From Branchiostoma belcheri (Eukaryota > Chordata > Leptocardii > Amphioxiformes > Branchiostomatidae), in assembly GCF_001625305.1 (NCBI RefSeq), contig NW_017802569.1, forward strand, positions 888,371 to 952,370: a DNA stretch of 64,000 nucleotides. The letters run 5' to 3'. The notes beneath the pieces were generated by a model. It worked only from the letters and a program-made list of their open reading frames with translations. It ran no database searches and was not told the DNA's origin. Position numbers and translations under genes: made by a program. Shown here piece by piece: positions 10,376 through 51,960 of this stretch (positions are counted from its first letter, which is position 1; each line of letters starts with the position of its first letter).

Positions 10376-11330
10376 AAAGCCTCGGTCACAACCCGCCGTG
10401 CGTGCTTTTTGTCCGTACGTTTTTTGGGAGGCCACGTCTGCTACGTTTTTCTGAAAACGTGGGGAAGGATTGGCATCGACGCACGTCACTCGCACGGTTG
10501 CGTAAGGTGTAAGAGTGTGGTCTGCACGCCACGTCTGGCCGTGAGCGGTTGCGTGCATTGTAATCGGCGTTGCGAAAGTGGTGTGTTGTACGTGCTTACA
10601 ACGTACGATCTCTGTGCGACTGCAACTTTACCGTAAGGAGGCCGTAGGCTCACGCCTGCTTCTTAAGCGACGGTCACAACCCGCCGTACGTGCTTCTGCG
10701 TGCTGTCTACGTGCAAAAACGTGGGCAATCGTAGGGGATCCGTGCGTTGTGAGTACCACTTCCGTACGGAATCCTACGGATTTGGGAGCACGCAGACACG
10801 CCGTAGAACTTTAAACTTTTTCTACGTGTGGTCTGCGGATTTACCACCCGTGCGTGCGAGTACGTGCGACGCGCGTGCCCCGTACAGTCTATGAGCGTGC
10901 CCCGTACAGTCTATGAGCGTGCAACGTACGGACTCCGTGGGTCTAACTTCATTATTCTCACGTGCAATTGCTGTACGGACAGCGCACGAAGCACGTGCGT
11001 GCCACGCACGGTGCTTGCGTCATCCGTGCTTACTCATCACTTCCCAGTTGACCTGCTCAATGACCACGCAGAACACACGTGCACCATACCACATACTGAT
11101 TTCTACAGTATATAAAGACGACTTGACAGGCGACTGCCAACTCGTCTCCAAGATGCCCAGGAAGGCTCAGAAGAAGACTACCAGACAAGAACCAAAGAAA
11201 CGGGCCGTAGGATTCCGTACGGAGGTTGTAGTCACCACGCACGGATGCCCTATAGCTACGTTTGCCCATGTTTTTGCACGTAGACAGCGCGCAGAAGCAC
11301 GTACGGCGGGTTGTGACCGAGGCTTTAATG
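10376..11330. mobile_element. CACGTACG-rich TIR element (composite, two nested units)
   Basis: The outer termini are inverted: AAGCCTCGGTCACAACCCGC (10378) and GCGGGTTGTGACCGAGGCTT (to 11328), flanked by TA. A second internal terminus (GGTCACAACCCGCCGTACGT) at about 10672 shows that one unit sits in or beside another. The sequence is unusually rich in ACGT, CGTACG and CACG words. A shorter copy lies at 47462-47972 and a terminal fragment at 14430-14456. The right unit holds a TATA box and a short initiating reading frame, so it looks like a deletion derivative of an autonomous transposon. Confidence 0.75.
11109..11116 (+). promoter_or_regulatory. TATA box inside the TIR element
   Basis: TATATAAA lies 44 bp upstream of an ATG at 11153 that opens a basic frame (MPRKAQKKTTRQEPKKR). 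The spacing is right for a short 5' UTR. The frame then runs into the element's right terminus, so the protein is not intact. Confidence 0.45.
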
Positions 11331-11371
11331 ACTGTTACTTCAGGACTGAGCCGGTATTCGTGCCTCGTTAG
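11153..11371 (+). pseudogene. Truncated transposon ORF start
   Basis: The ATG follows a TATA box. The first ~17 residues are Lys/Arg/Gln-rich. The rest is translated through the terminal inverted repeat (TAGCDRGF encoded by the repeat itself), so only the N-terminus can be original coding sequence. The protein family is not recognised; a transposase N-terminus is a guess. Confidence 0.3.
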
Positions 11372-11619
11372 CAGCTTAATGGACTTGGAGAACTATATCA
11401 TCGTTATGAAAAACTGTCTGTTCGGAGTTATAAAGTATGATAAACTGATAGGCGAAAGCAGATTTAATTAAGATGAACAATGGCACTGTTCAAATAGACA
11501 CGAGCCTCCAACCTTTGAGGTGGCTGGCGATTGGGATTTTTATTTGTGTTGTTTTGTGATCACTTGCGTTTTTAATACGGTCAAGCTTACTCATGTATCA
11601 TATTCAACAATTAGCTATA

Positions 11620-12026
11620 GGCCACAACATGTAATATCATCATGAATAACATCAGCACGCGCATGGATTTTTGCTTTTTTTGGAGAAAAAAAAAACAAGA
11701 AATTTTGTTGCCTTCTGACAGTGGTCAACATGCCGAAAATGGGCAAAGATGTCTTTTGTAATGCCGGAAGTTTATAGAAGATAACTATGAAAAGAGGAGA
11801 CAAGAAAAGGCTCTGATTTATTGTTTTGTTTCTTACTTTGATGCAGTGATATGTGATGCTATGTGTGATGTTCCCACTGAATCAAAACCATTTGTACAAT
11901 GATTGAGTCAAAATTTTAAAATGTAGGAACCTTGTATTTTTCAGCCAGTCTGTTTTTTTTTCGCCCGCTCGCATTAGATTTGGAGTCTGAGGAGGATGTC
12001 ATCCATAAAATTTACATGATGTGGCC
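11620..12026. mobile_element. PIF/Harbinger-like MITE, family 3 (GGCCACAGCAAGTAA), copy 1
   Basis: Left end GGCCACAACATGTAATATC and right end GATGTCATCCATAAAATTTACATGATGTGGCC are imperfect inverted repeats. The interior words ATGCCGAAAATGGGCAAAGATG and GAGGAGACAAGAAAAGGCTCTG are shared with copy 2 at 14684. It is non-coding. Confidence 0.85.
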
Positions 12027-12321
12027 TAAAGGTCCATGAACAAAAAGATAGAACAAAAAACACCAGCCATCCCTAAGTTCTGTGCAAGATGGCACGTAGC
12101 ACAAGGTGTGGTTGTCGTTCAATTGTTTGCTTTTCGCAAATCCCTTCGCCTTCTTGGTAATTTGCCCCTCTCGTAGTCGCAGTAATTATGATTAGAAATG
12201 GCACATAAGAGACGGACGGTAAACACATCTAGAACAATGGAAAAGTCGTTCGTCCGGTGCCCGGTGTTTGTAAACCGCACCTGTCTATATACCACACCGA
12301 GAGACGTCAGGGAAACCAAAC

Positions 12322-12535
12322 TAGTCTCTACCAGACTAACTACGCTGGCTATATATAGGAGAATAATTGCCAGGGGATCGAAGTTTGACCGCCTTGTAGG
12401 TTTGACTGGCCGCGCAGTTAGGAGGGAAAGAAATATAAACTACCTCCCCGCGGCCGGACTCCCTTGGCAAATTTTACTATATTTTTTGCCGAATTCAACG
12501 ATCCGTATTCCAGTAGAAAGGCCTGGTGGAGGCTA
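12322..12535. mobile_element. Hairpin-type MITE, TAGYCTCYACCAG termini, 9-bp TSD
   Basis: It starts TAGTCTCTACCAGAC and ends GCCTGGTGGAGGCTA. The 9-bp sequence AAACCAAAC flanks both ends (12313-12321 and 12536-12544). The interior (CGGACTCCCTTGGC, AATTCAACGATCCGTATTCC) matches in reverse the elements at 16748 and 38929. No coding potential. Confidence 0.9.
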
Positions 12536-12734
12536 AAACCAAACGCAAACAGAAGACTACTGCACAGCAGTAGCTTTCATTGTTTCAGGCGTGTGAAATT
12601 TGCACATAATGTGAAGTCACTGATGTATGCATAGCCACTGTCACACACAGTCAGGACATTCCCACGACTTTTCAAGGACCCATTCCCACAAGCATAGAAT
12701 TGTCTGGATCAAGCCGGATTGATTCACTTTGATC

Positions 12735-13110
12735 CGGCTTCGAGTCGACCAATTTCAGGTCGCAGAGAGAGCGCAGAAAGCGCGCAAAGGAGCGCAGTGA
12801 GAGCGTCCTAGTAAAATGTGGGCCTTTGCCCTTGATTGAATAATCTAAATATGATACAGGATGTGCAAGAGTGACTTTGAAAGAGAGAAAACGTACAAAA
12901 TTTCGTTCTCTATCTCTGTAATTCGTTGAGTGAGGTATACATTCGTTGATCGCCCCAAAACGTTGATGACATTTGAGTTTTTGGTCGCGCAGAGAGCGCA
13001 GAGAGATCACCGTAGAGATTCCACCTGCTTGAGCACGTTTTTCATGGAGTTCTAGCCAATTTCAGGTCGCAGAGAGAGCGCCGTGAGAGAAGCGGAATGC
13101 GGGCCTTTAA
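12735..13110. repeat. Diffuse repeats of GCAGAGAGAGCGC
   Basis: AATTTCAGGTCGCAGAGAGAGCGC occurs at about 12749 and 13059, and GTCGCGCAGAGAGCGCAGAGAG at about 12984. GTGGGCCTTTGCCC and GCGGGCCTTTAAC also recur. It looks like two diverged copies of one short repeat. No gene is evident. Confidence 0.5.
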
Positions 13111-13152
13111 CAGTCGAGCTTCGGTTAACTGCCCCGTGTTGGTCAATTGTCA

Positions 13153-13363
13153 TAGCCTCTACCAGGCTTGAGGAGGCGGCTGGAAAGAGTAGAAATCGGC
13201 CAAAATAGAGAGATAAGCATGCCAAGGGAGTATGGCCGTTGAGAGAACAGTTCGCCGCCCCACAACTGTTCTCTCAACGGCCAAACTGCCTTGGCATGCT
13301 TATCTCTCTATTTTGGCCGATTTCTACTCTTTCCAGCCGCCTCCTCAAGCCTGGTAGAGGCTA
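13153..13363. mobile_element. Near-perfect hairpin MITE, 9-bp TSD CAATTGTCA
   Basis: Arms of about 95 bp are near-perfect inverted copies (TAGCCTCTACCAGGCTTGAG ... CTCAAGCCTGGTAGAGGCTA), with a short centre around 13250-13262. CAATTGTCA is present at 13144-13152 and 13364-13372. The arm words GTAGAAATCGGCC and TTGGCATGCTTATCTCTC also occur at 3810-3865 and 36971-37179. Confidence 0.93.
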
Positions 13364-13799
13364 CAATTGTCACCGAGCCAAAGTATGGCCGGCCGGTAGC
13401 GCGTAGCGGATCGTGGGGAGCGGACGAAAGCTAGAACGGCTACGTAACATTCAGGGTACACAAGACGCACACTACAGCCACTCCACCATGGCCAAACCGA
13501 AAACATATCCTTCTGCCGAAGGCAAATATACATAATCTAAGCAATACAAAGCAGGCAAATTGGGGTCTAATTTATATTGTACCAGTTGATCATATTCTCC
13601 AATCACTTACAGTCTTATCATAACAAAGAAGGCTGTTCTTACATTTCCTGGTGGAATATGCGAATGGGGTTCTAATTTGAATAAATTATGTTATTAAAGG
13701 AGACAGTACGTGCGACCGTCTATCTTAACAAAAATTTAATATTGAAACACTGTATCCTTCCTTCCCTGTGTGTAAATAATTGGCGATTTCTTTATGGTA

Positions 13800-14260
13800 A
13801 TGGTAATTTAATTTTAATACCTTCTGGCATGTGTACGTTACTTAAAGGTTAACATTTCTATGCATATATTATGTTAATATTGAGGACATTTGCATAATTA
13901 ATGAGGACATGTTGAAATATTGCCAAAAGATAGAAATTTCACCTGCAAAATATCATAATTTGAGTTTAGAAAACCATAACTTTAACTAGATTGTAGTAAT
14001 TATGATCTTATTTTTGAATGAGACAAATCCCCCAAAATATTTACATAAACTCTACATATTTCATGGAGGTATGAAATCTCCGAATTCTTGTTCCCGTATA
14101 AATAGAATGACAACGTCAGTGTTACATGATTCAGTAGAAGGAGAGGGGCGTGATCAGGAAGCTGGCGGCGGGCCATGGTGTTTTCCTGTCCCGCTTGGAG
14201 ATGGGGGGTTGATATCAACTACAAACATATGTTATACATAGGCCCTGGGTTCTCACGCAT
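13800..14260. repeat. AT-rich repeat with CATTTGCATAATTAATGAGGA
   Basis: ATTTGCATAATTAATGAGG and CATATTTCATGGAGGTATGAAATC recur at 28.1 kb, 44.2-44.5 kb and 55.6 kb in the window. It belongs to a common dispersed family with no clear ends here. Confidence 0.55.
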
Positions 14261-14429
14261 TTACAACCTAAGAGTCACCCGACCAACCAACCAAGTTCAA
14301 TACCTAAAATGTTTTGTTGTGGTGGTGTAGTCTTGTGTGGATAACATAATATGGTGTTCAACTTTTGATTGTATGCTGATGTAGTTTACAGTGTACAGCC
14401 AGACCTGTACAAGTGATCACCTTTAAGCG

Positions 14430-14456
14430 CGGGTCACAACCCGCCGTACGCGCAAC
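14430..14456. mobile_element. Terminal fragment of the CACGTACG TIR element
   Basis: GGGTCACAACCCGCCGTACG matches the termini at 10380 and 11310; only this end survives. A CTCCAAGCAGAGG hairpin-terminus word follows at about 14557. Confidence 0.6.
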
Positions 14457-14683
14457 TCCCGGAACCAAGCTTTCTACCAGACTATTGAATCGGCTTAAGC
14501 TGAGCTTTATGGTCGCTTCTGGTATTTATCATGCATCAAATTCAAGATTCTGTATTCTCCAAGCAGAGGTTTAAGGTTCGGCTTATTTTTTTACGTTTTT
14601 TTTAAATCTCCATAGGAGATATCCCTCCGCAGGAAGGAACTGTTTTCGGTCATATTTGTGTGTGTTCGCAGCTGCATATGTAA

Positions 14684-15091
14684 GGCCACAGCAAGTAATT
14701 TTTATGGATGACATCAGCGCGCGCTTTAATTTTCGCCTGATTTTGGAAAAAAAATTATTATTTTTTTTTGCCTTCTGACAGTTGCAACATGCCGAAAATG
14801 GGCAAAGATGTCTGTTGCCATACCGGAAGATGGATGGCAGATAACTATGAAGAGAGGAGACAAGAAAAGGCTCTGATTTAATGTTTTGTTTCTAATACTT
14901 TGATGCAGTTATATGTGATGATGGCTGTGTATATGTGATGTTCCTGCTGAATAAAAACCATTTGTACAATGATTGAGTCAAAATTTTGAATTGTCGGAAT
15001 CTTGTTTTTTCGGCCCGCCTTTTTTTCGCCCGCTCGCATTAGATTTGGAGTCTGCGGAGGATGTCATCCATAGAATTTACTTGCTGTGGCC
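14684..15091. mobile_element. PIF/Harbinger-like MITE, family 3, copy 2
   Basis: It starts GGCCACAGCAAGTAATTTTT and ends AAATTTACTTGCTGTGGCC (allowing mismatches), flanked by TAA at 14681-14683 and 15092-15094. It is over 400 bp and collinear with copy 1. Confidence 0.9.
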
Positions 15092-15287
15092 TAACTAACG
15101 GTGGGTTGGACAACAGAGCAGTTTGCATTCCTACATTAAACATAGAGTTATCTTATGTACATGGCGAAAATATAACCGGTAAAACAATACCCATTCTGTT
15201 AATTAAACAGCCGATTGTTTGAGAGTTTGGCAAAGTAGTCTATTAATAACCAGACGGCCAGTGACCTGAATGAATGAAAGAATTCGA

Positions 15288-15345
15288 ATGAAGACCTTTA
15301 TTGTACAGATATGCCCGCTGGGTTAGGTGGTGTTTACAGCAAAAG
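15288..15345 (-). mobile_element. LINE 3'-end remnant
   Basis: The reverse complement, ending ACAATAAAGGTCTTCATTC, matches the 3' end of the LINE fragment at 31100-31160. The remainder of 15095-15990 holds no recognised gene apart from a possible 5' flank of the kinase gene. Confidence 0.5.
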
Positions 15346-15992
15346 AATAATTTACAGATGGATGCATCGCATTATGACTAAGCTTGCACTAGTACTACTA
15401 GTACTAGTATAATAGTTTAATATGGTTGATGCCCTGCCCCGAGGTGTATATGGTGAGGTAATCCCTGGTCAGGTGTGACAACCACTGAATAAACCACCAG
15501 GTAAGCGTAGTAATTACTTTTAGTGCCCTGTCCCCTGTATAATGGTACGGTCCAAAAAGTGGTCAATTATTCTAATAACCGACCACTTTTGAGGTTGCGG
15601 CCTACTAACCCATGGGAAATGGAGCCTTCTGTTTGGTCAACTTCTTTTGGCTACATTTTTGTACATGTAACGTTATATGATGATATGTGCTAATCCCCTC
15701 ACCTCCGCAGTAGAAATGGATGATCCCCGTCCACCCACGGGCTCGGGGTCAAGGCTCCGCCATGATATCTACTGGACCTCCCCCAACCCCCACCACTATT
15801 TGCATATGCGGCTGGGCCAGGCAGGCAACAAGCCTTGCGGGCGGATCTGTATTGAATCCAGCTGTCTCACACTCGCACTCGGTTGGGGAGGAACTTCCTC
15901 AAAAATAACCTCTCAGAGTTTCTAGTTTTGAACACCAAATTATCTTGAAGAAGACACGGAAGAAAGTGACTTGTACAGAAGAAGAAGAAGCT

Positions 15993-46205
<30,213 letters not shown>

Positions 46206-46340
46206 TGGCCACACGTGTTAGAACCAAGCAGACCTTTCTCTGCAACAACCAAGGACATTCTATAGTGTCCTTCCAACAACTTAAACATTTTTAATATAGT
46301 TCTAAAACATAATATGCACATTTTCCTCCTTCTATATTAT

Positions 46341-46612
46341 CCGGTGCAATTGGTAGAGTGCTCGCTTTGTAACCGGGAGGTCGTGAGTTCAAACCCCAGC
46401 CAGGTCATACCAAAGACAAAATGGTACACACTTCTTTCTCTGCTTAGCACTTACATGTAGCACATATGAGAAAGAGTGTGGAAAGGTCAAACAGCGGACC
46501 AGCCCCCTGCTGTAGTGCCCTGCACAACTGTGTGTGGCCCAAGGGCTACAGAAATGGAGATAGGCACCACCCTACGCTCTGCATATTATTAAGAGCATGG
46601 GAGGCCTTCTTC
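46341..46612 (+). mobile_element. tRNA-Thr-like SINE
   Basis: The head TGCAATTGGTAGAGTGCTCG (box A) and GTGAGTTCAAACCCC (box B) surrounds an anticodon-loop-like CTTTGTAAC (TGT). The body has CTTTCTCTGCTTAGCACTTA, CAACTGTGTGTGGCCCAAGG and GGTGGTGCC-like words in reverse. A second copy lies at 60300-60584 on the minus strand. Confidence 0.8.
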
Positions 46613-47460
46613 TTCTATATTATACAAGAATATTTTGAGTCGTTTTCGATGTTTCGATGTGGCCTTGAGCTTGCCTATACGATCCTATGTTTCCCTAGCA
46701 GTGGCTGTGAGGAAGGAAAATGAAAGAAATCGCGGCCACAACAACCAGGCAAACATAACATCGTAGAGAAGGCTAAAAAAATATTCAAACAAATGATATA
46801 ACCATCGCCCGAAACCTCCGTCTGTATGGAGAGTGCATTTTGGGATATGCCGAAATATACTCCTCCTGTGGAATACGATGGAATAGCATAATTGGGCGTT
46901 GCAAAACTTTCAAAGTCCCAAAATGTGTCTGGTGCGTATTTTGTAATATTCTTAAATGTGCCGTGGACTTTCAATACGTTGAAATGGCATATTTAAGATA
47001 GTTATACAACGAACACTTTTGGCGGCACTGTTTTGGATCATGGAGCCCATATAAGTTTATTACTATTATCGACTATCCTGCCAGTACTACATCCAGTATG
47101 CCTATTCTATTTATCAAAATCAGATGTTCAATCAGAACTTTGACCTTAAGCTTGTTCAGACGAAAGCGTTGGAACCGCATTGGATCCAGATTATGACTCT
47201 GTCCTAACAGTACACGTTCGGATCCAAAACTACACACATCAATCTACTCATTTGTAACGTGGATATATATCCAACTGACGTCATTCCTTTAAAATGTTCT
47301 GACTTAGAAGGTTATTTATTTTTTAAAAAAGTGTTTCCCGGGGGCCACATTGGGGGCAGCATTCTAAGAAGTAACAACTTGTTTTAGTTAATATCATCAT
47401 GTGACAGCACTCTCGTTACCCCAGGGGAACTGCAGAAAGTTCTTTTTCTGTTCACGGTTT
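46613..47460. other. Intergenic stretch without recognised features
   Basis: It may include RTK 3' UTR sequence. No domain, repeat match or splice structure was recognised. Confidence 0.4.
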
Positions 47461-47461
47461 G

Positions 47462-47972
47462 GCCATCTAAAGCCTCTGTCACAGTCCGCCGTACGTGCTT
47501 TTTCTCCATACGTTTTTTGGGAGGCTACGTCTGCAACGTTTTTTCTGAAAACGTGGGGAAGGAGTGGCGTCTACGCACGTCACTCGCACGGTTGCACAAA
47601 GTGTAAGAGTGTGGTCTGCACGCCACGTCTGGCCGTGAGCGGTTGCGTGCATCGTACGTTGCGCAAGTGATAAGTGAGTTGTACGTGCTTACAACGTACG
47701 ATCTCTGTGCGATTGCAACTTTATATTACCGTAAGGAGGCCGCACTCACACGTGCTTCTTCCGCACGGCACGTACGGGGCACGCGCGTCGCTTGCACTCG
47801 CACGTACGGGTGGTGAATCCGCAGACCGCACGCAGAAAAAGTTTTACATGCACTTAAACTTCTACGGCGTGTACGGAGGCGGCATTCACCACGCACGGAT
47901 GCCCTACGTTTGCCCACGTTTTTGCAGGTAGACAGCACGCTGAAGCACGTACGGCGGGTTGTGACCGTAGCT
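47462..47972. mobile_element. CACGTACG-rich TIR element, single copy
   Basis: Termini AAAGCCTCTGTCACAGTCCG and GGCGGGTTGTGACCGTAGCTT. The first half matches 10376-10665 closely; the second half matches the reversed unit ending at 11330. It is probably the ~510-bp basic form of the family. Confidence 0.8.
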
Positions 47973-48009
47973 TAAACGTGGCATGCGGGATTCAAAACAT
48001 TGCTTGTTC

Positions 48010-48015
48010 AATAAA
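48010..48015 (+). promoter_or_regulatory. AATAAA, possible poly(A) signal
   Basis: It is the first plus-strand AATAAA after the RTK stop codon, 1.8 kb away and just beyond a TIR element. Whether the RTK transcript reaches it is unknown. Confidence 0.25.
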
Positions 48016-48635
48016 GAATTTTGATTTTAGCTAGCATGTTTCCAACAGTCATATTTTGAAGAAATGTTGTATAGATGCTGTCGAGGCAATGTATGTCAGT
48101 TTATCCCGCAATGTTGGTTGACACCACGTGGGTGGAAGATTGATAGGCAGAATGACAGACCACACGCTTAAGGTCGTACACTGAGGAAACCCTGGGAGGC
48201 AGGATGTATTAGAAGTGGACACGGGGAAATTCAGGAGGCCAAAGATTGCAAAAGGAACCCTCCATGGTACCTCCGATCTTTTTGTTAGATTTTTTTGTTA
48301 GGTCTTACTTTTTCATTCCTTAATAATCATTGTGAATTTCTCGATCATTCCGTCCATGGATTTTCCCACTGGCTTACATCAATTAGACAACAATTATGGG
48401 TATGGCATAAAAATGGAACACAGATTACCTTTTCTGGGACCTTTGACCTAAATCTGAGTGTCTCCATTATGCCATACATGTGGTAATAACTACAGCAAAT
48501 ACAAGCAAACACGAAAAAAAAACCCACATCCGTACATGAAGGTCAGTATAGTTGCATGATACAGCTGTATAACCACGATCTTATGACCACTTTTGAGTCG
48601 GTATAGTTTGTGTACCTGTCATTATTGTTTAATCA

Positions 48636-48894
48636 GGCCACACCAATTTAATTTCTTGGTTAACGGATTTTTCTAGAAAAATAATGGAGCCATGAAGTCA
48701 ACACACCAGGCTGGTTCAAAATTTAAACAATGAATTTTGAACTTTTAATGATACCACTGCATTGAAAGATCGAATAACTATAACAACTAGAATGAAAAGG
48801 ACTGTTTTCAACTGTTCAGGGCAAAATATGAGCATTTTGCAGAAAAAAATGAAGCGGGCGAATCCGTTAACCAAGTAGTTAAATTCGTGTAGCC
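48636..48894. mobile_element. PIF/Harbinger-like MITE, family 2, deleted copy
   Basis: GGCCACACCAATTTAATTTC to AGTTAAATTCGTGTAGCC, flanked by TCA at 48633-48635 and 48895-48897. Two internal segments found in the 365-bp copies are missing. Confidence 0.88.
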
Positions 48895-49669
48895 TCAGCA
48901 ATTGTGGAAATGTAAGCAATATTTCAGAATCTTTAACTATACTTAGTCCACTAATCTATGCTTGTTTAAAATGCTGCCTCTGCTGTGAATACAATAAATA
49001 TGTAATATACATAATTACATACTATATGACAGGAAATATGTGGAACAAAAACTTTCATAATGAGAATGGAAGCATCAGTTGATATTTCTTAAAATACCTT
49101 GTGCCAGTAATTTTAATTAGTTGAATGCATTTAATTAGTTGACTGTATAATGATACCATATCATAGACAGTTACAAAATGTTTTGTAAGTGTATTTTATT
49201 ATGAAACTTGTGCAATAAGTAAATGAGAATATCATTCCACTAAATGAGTATAGTTACAGTATGTTACAGTAAAAGCTACATGTACATACATGTATACGCT
49301 ACATATTAAAACTTATAATACCTTATGTTCTCTAATAATTACTGTGCGTGTATTCTAGAATTCTGGCTGTGCATCTGTGCTATAATAAATATAGTATCAC
49401 TTCTAGGATGTGCCCACCTACATTGTATCTGTGGATGTCTAGTGAGTTAAAAGTGAAACTATGTGCGCCTGTGCAAAATAAGTAATGTGCATAGCACTTT
49501 GGTAGAATAGCTCTTTTGAGGTTTTAACAATGACATCAAGGTATCCTGTCTGTGGCATGAAAGTTCATTATTAAATAAAGACTAAGCTTTAACTTCCAAC
49601 ACTTAGACTACAGAAGTGGGACTTACCCAAATTTTCGGTCTACTCTTGGAACCTACCCTGACTTACCCT

Positions 49670-49780
49670 GAACAGAGACGGGGGGCGACACAAGTTATCT
49701 GGCACGTATGACCCGCTACTACGGTCACGTGTCTCTGTCGACTCACGTTCCAATAGTAGACGGGTCCATTCCTCGAACAA
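49670..49780 (+). pseudogene. Penelope-like C-terminal ORF remnant, copy 1
   Basis: The translation has the Penelope-type C-terminal words LNRDGGRHKLSGTYDPLLRS. It lies between inverted arms containing TCTACTCTTGGAACC and GGTTGATGGAAATTTTCAAC. Only about 30 codons remain. Confidence 0.55.
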
Positions 49781-49898
49781 GGTTGATGGAAATTTTCAAC
49801 CAAAAATTTTGGGTAAGTCTAAAGTGGTGGAAGTCGAAGCTTAGTCTTTATTTCATAGTATCCTGTCTGTATTTACATGTATACCCTTGTAGCACTAA

Positions 49899-50251
49899 GG
49901 CCACACCAATTTAATTTCTTGGTTAATGGATTTTTCTAGAAAAATAATGGAGGCGGGCGAAAAAAAAAAACAACAGGCATCCTATTATGGCCCAAAATGG
50001 TACGAAAGGAGCCATGAAGTCAACACACCAGGCTGGTTTAAAATTTAAACAATGAATTTTGAACTTTTAATGATACCACTGCATTAAAAGGTGGAATAAC
50101 TGTAACAACTAGGATGAAAAGGACTGTTTTCAACTGTTCAGGGCAAAATATGAGCATTTTGCAGTTGATTCTGAATTTTTATTTTTATTTGCAAATCAGA
50201 AAAAAATGAAGCGGGCGAATCCATTAACCAAGAAATTAAATTTGTGTGGCC
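49899..50251. mobile_element. PIF/Harbinger-like MITE, family 2
   Basis: GGCCACACCAATTTAATTTC to GAAATTAAATTTGTGTGGCC, with TAA on both sides (49896-49898 and 50252-50254). Confidence 0.93.
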
Positions 50252-50339
50252 TAAGCTGTAACTTCCAACACTTAGACTACAGAAATGGGACTTACCCAAA
50301 TTTTCAGTTGACTCCATCAACCTTGTTCACGGAATGGAT

Positions 50340-50451
50340 CCATCTACTCTTGGAACCTACCCTGAACAGAGACGGGGGGCGACACAAGTTATCTGGCACG
50401 TATGAACCGCTACTGCGGTCACGTGTCTCTGACGTCACATTCCAAGAGTAG
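50340..50451 (+). pseudogene. Penelope-like C-terminal ORF remnant, copy 2
   Basis: EPTLNRDGGRHKLSGTYEPL then a stop after SDVTFQE. The inverted arms ACCTTGTTCACGGAATGGAT and TCCATTCTGTGAACAAGGTT enclose it, so it can fold back. Confidence 0.6.
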
Positions 50452-50606
50452 ACAGGTCCATTCTGTGAACAAGGTTGATGGAAATTTTCAACCAAAAATT
50501 TGGGGTAAGTCCCATTTTCTGTAGTCTAAGTGGTGGTAGTTGAAGCTTAATCTTTATTTCATAGTATCCTGTCTGTATTTACCTACATGTACCCTTGTAG
50601 CACTAA

Positions 50607-50974
50607 GGCCACACCAATTTAATTTCTTGGTTAACGGATTTTTCTAGAAAAATAATGGAGCGGGCGGGCGAAAAAAAATTAAATAAAAACAGGCCTAGGC
50701 ATCCTATTATGGCCCAAAATGGAATGATAGGAGCCATGAAGTCAACACACCAGGCTGGTTCAAAATTTAAACAATGAATTTTGAACTTTTAATGATACCA
50801 TTGCATTGAAAGATTGAATAACTGTAACAACTAGGATGAAAAGGACTGTTTTCAACTGTTCAGGGCAAAATATGAGCATTTTGTAGTTGATTCTGTAATT
50901 TTTTTTTTTTTTGTCAAATCAGAAAAAAATGAAGCGGGCGAATCCGTTAGCCAAGAAATTAAATTGGTGTGGCC
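50607..50974. mobile_element. PIF/Harbinger-like MITE, family 2, intact reference copy
   Basis: GGCCACACCAATTTAATTTC to GAAATTAAATTGGTGTGGCC, TAA on both sides (50604-50606 and 50975-50977). I used it as the reference for the copy split by the LINE. Confidence 0.95.
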
Positions 50975-50979
50975 TAAGG

Positions 50980-51955
50980 ACATTATACAGAATGTCATTG
51001 GTAGCACCAAACAGTGGTAACCAGTAACCTTCTCTCCTGAATGTGGTATAAAATTCATCAAGCGACTGGAATATAATTTTGTTGTAAAGAGTCAGATGTT
51101 TAAGATATCACCCACTACATTGTATCTTTCATGAGTGACTGAGAGTGAGTTGAACGATTGCCGTAGTATGGTAACATCAACACCTCAGAGATTTTACCTA
51201 GTTGCTTGATTTGTGTTGTATTATGTAATGTTCGACCTAATGTCTATAAACAGACAAAGAATTCATTGATGTCTCCGGGACTGGCCTTGTGTGTGTTCAG
51301 AGAATCCTGAGAAGTGAGACAGTCAGTGTAGCTGCTTCCAGCATGTTGGCAGAAAGATCTTTGCTTGCACGAAAACCATTATGTATTGTGCGTAGGACTT
51401 CTGGCAGAACGTCTCTTTTAAGGTTGTATTTGCATAGCTAGAGGCATCCAATGCGATTTCAGAGCATCAAAAATGGAAATATTCTGAATAAGGTAATCTA
51501 GTTTATGATATTGACACATACTGCTTTACATTTGCACATTTCAATCAGTGTTTCATGCTTTGGGTATTTAAAACTGCAGAAACAAGCCCCAAGATGAGTC
51601 CTTTATTTTGTGGGTGGTACCCTAAAAATCCCTTCCAGTAACCATTTGCCGTCAGAATTTTGGTCCATGAGGGTCAATATACATTGGGATAGTGGGATTG
51701 TAGATATATGACTAGAATATTGACCTTGAAAAATCGGGTTTCCAAGCCCTAAAAACTTCACAGGATGCCTTTAAGAATGACATCCTGTGTGTAGTTCTCA
51801 ACTGTCGTGTCGGCAAAGATATCATAACAGGCTAAATTCTGATGCAACGTTGACCAAATTCAATGAAAGCTGAGAATGATACATTCGGGTTTCACACAGG
51901 CACAGTAGGTTTTGCCAACCTGCTACATGTACTTCTTCCCTGAGTGTTGGACTAT
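50980..51955. other. Intergenic stretch without recognised features
   Basis: Moderately AT-rich, with no clear repeats, domains or splice structure. Confidence 0.4.
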
Positions 51956-51960
51956 GACAA

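Larger units (their letters stand above)
49570..50979. repeat. Tandem duplication of a ~700-bp block (hairpin plus MITE)
   Basis: AACTTCCAACACTTAGACTACAG, the Penelope-like CCTGAACAGAGACGGGGGGC, TCATAGTATCCTGTCTGTAT and a family-2 MITE follow in the same order twice: 49575-50251 and 50257-50974. The junctions coincide with the MITE end. Confidence 0.85.

Noticed and set aside
10268..10894. Several Cys/Arg-rich frames
   Set aside because: They lie in the CACGTACG TIR element and are not kept in the 47462 copy.
46341..46412. Functional tRNA-Thr gene
   Set aside because: The acceptor arms do not pair well and a SINE body follows; a second copy has the same extension.
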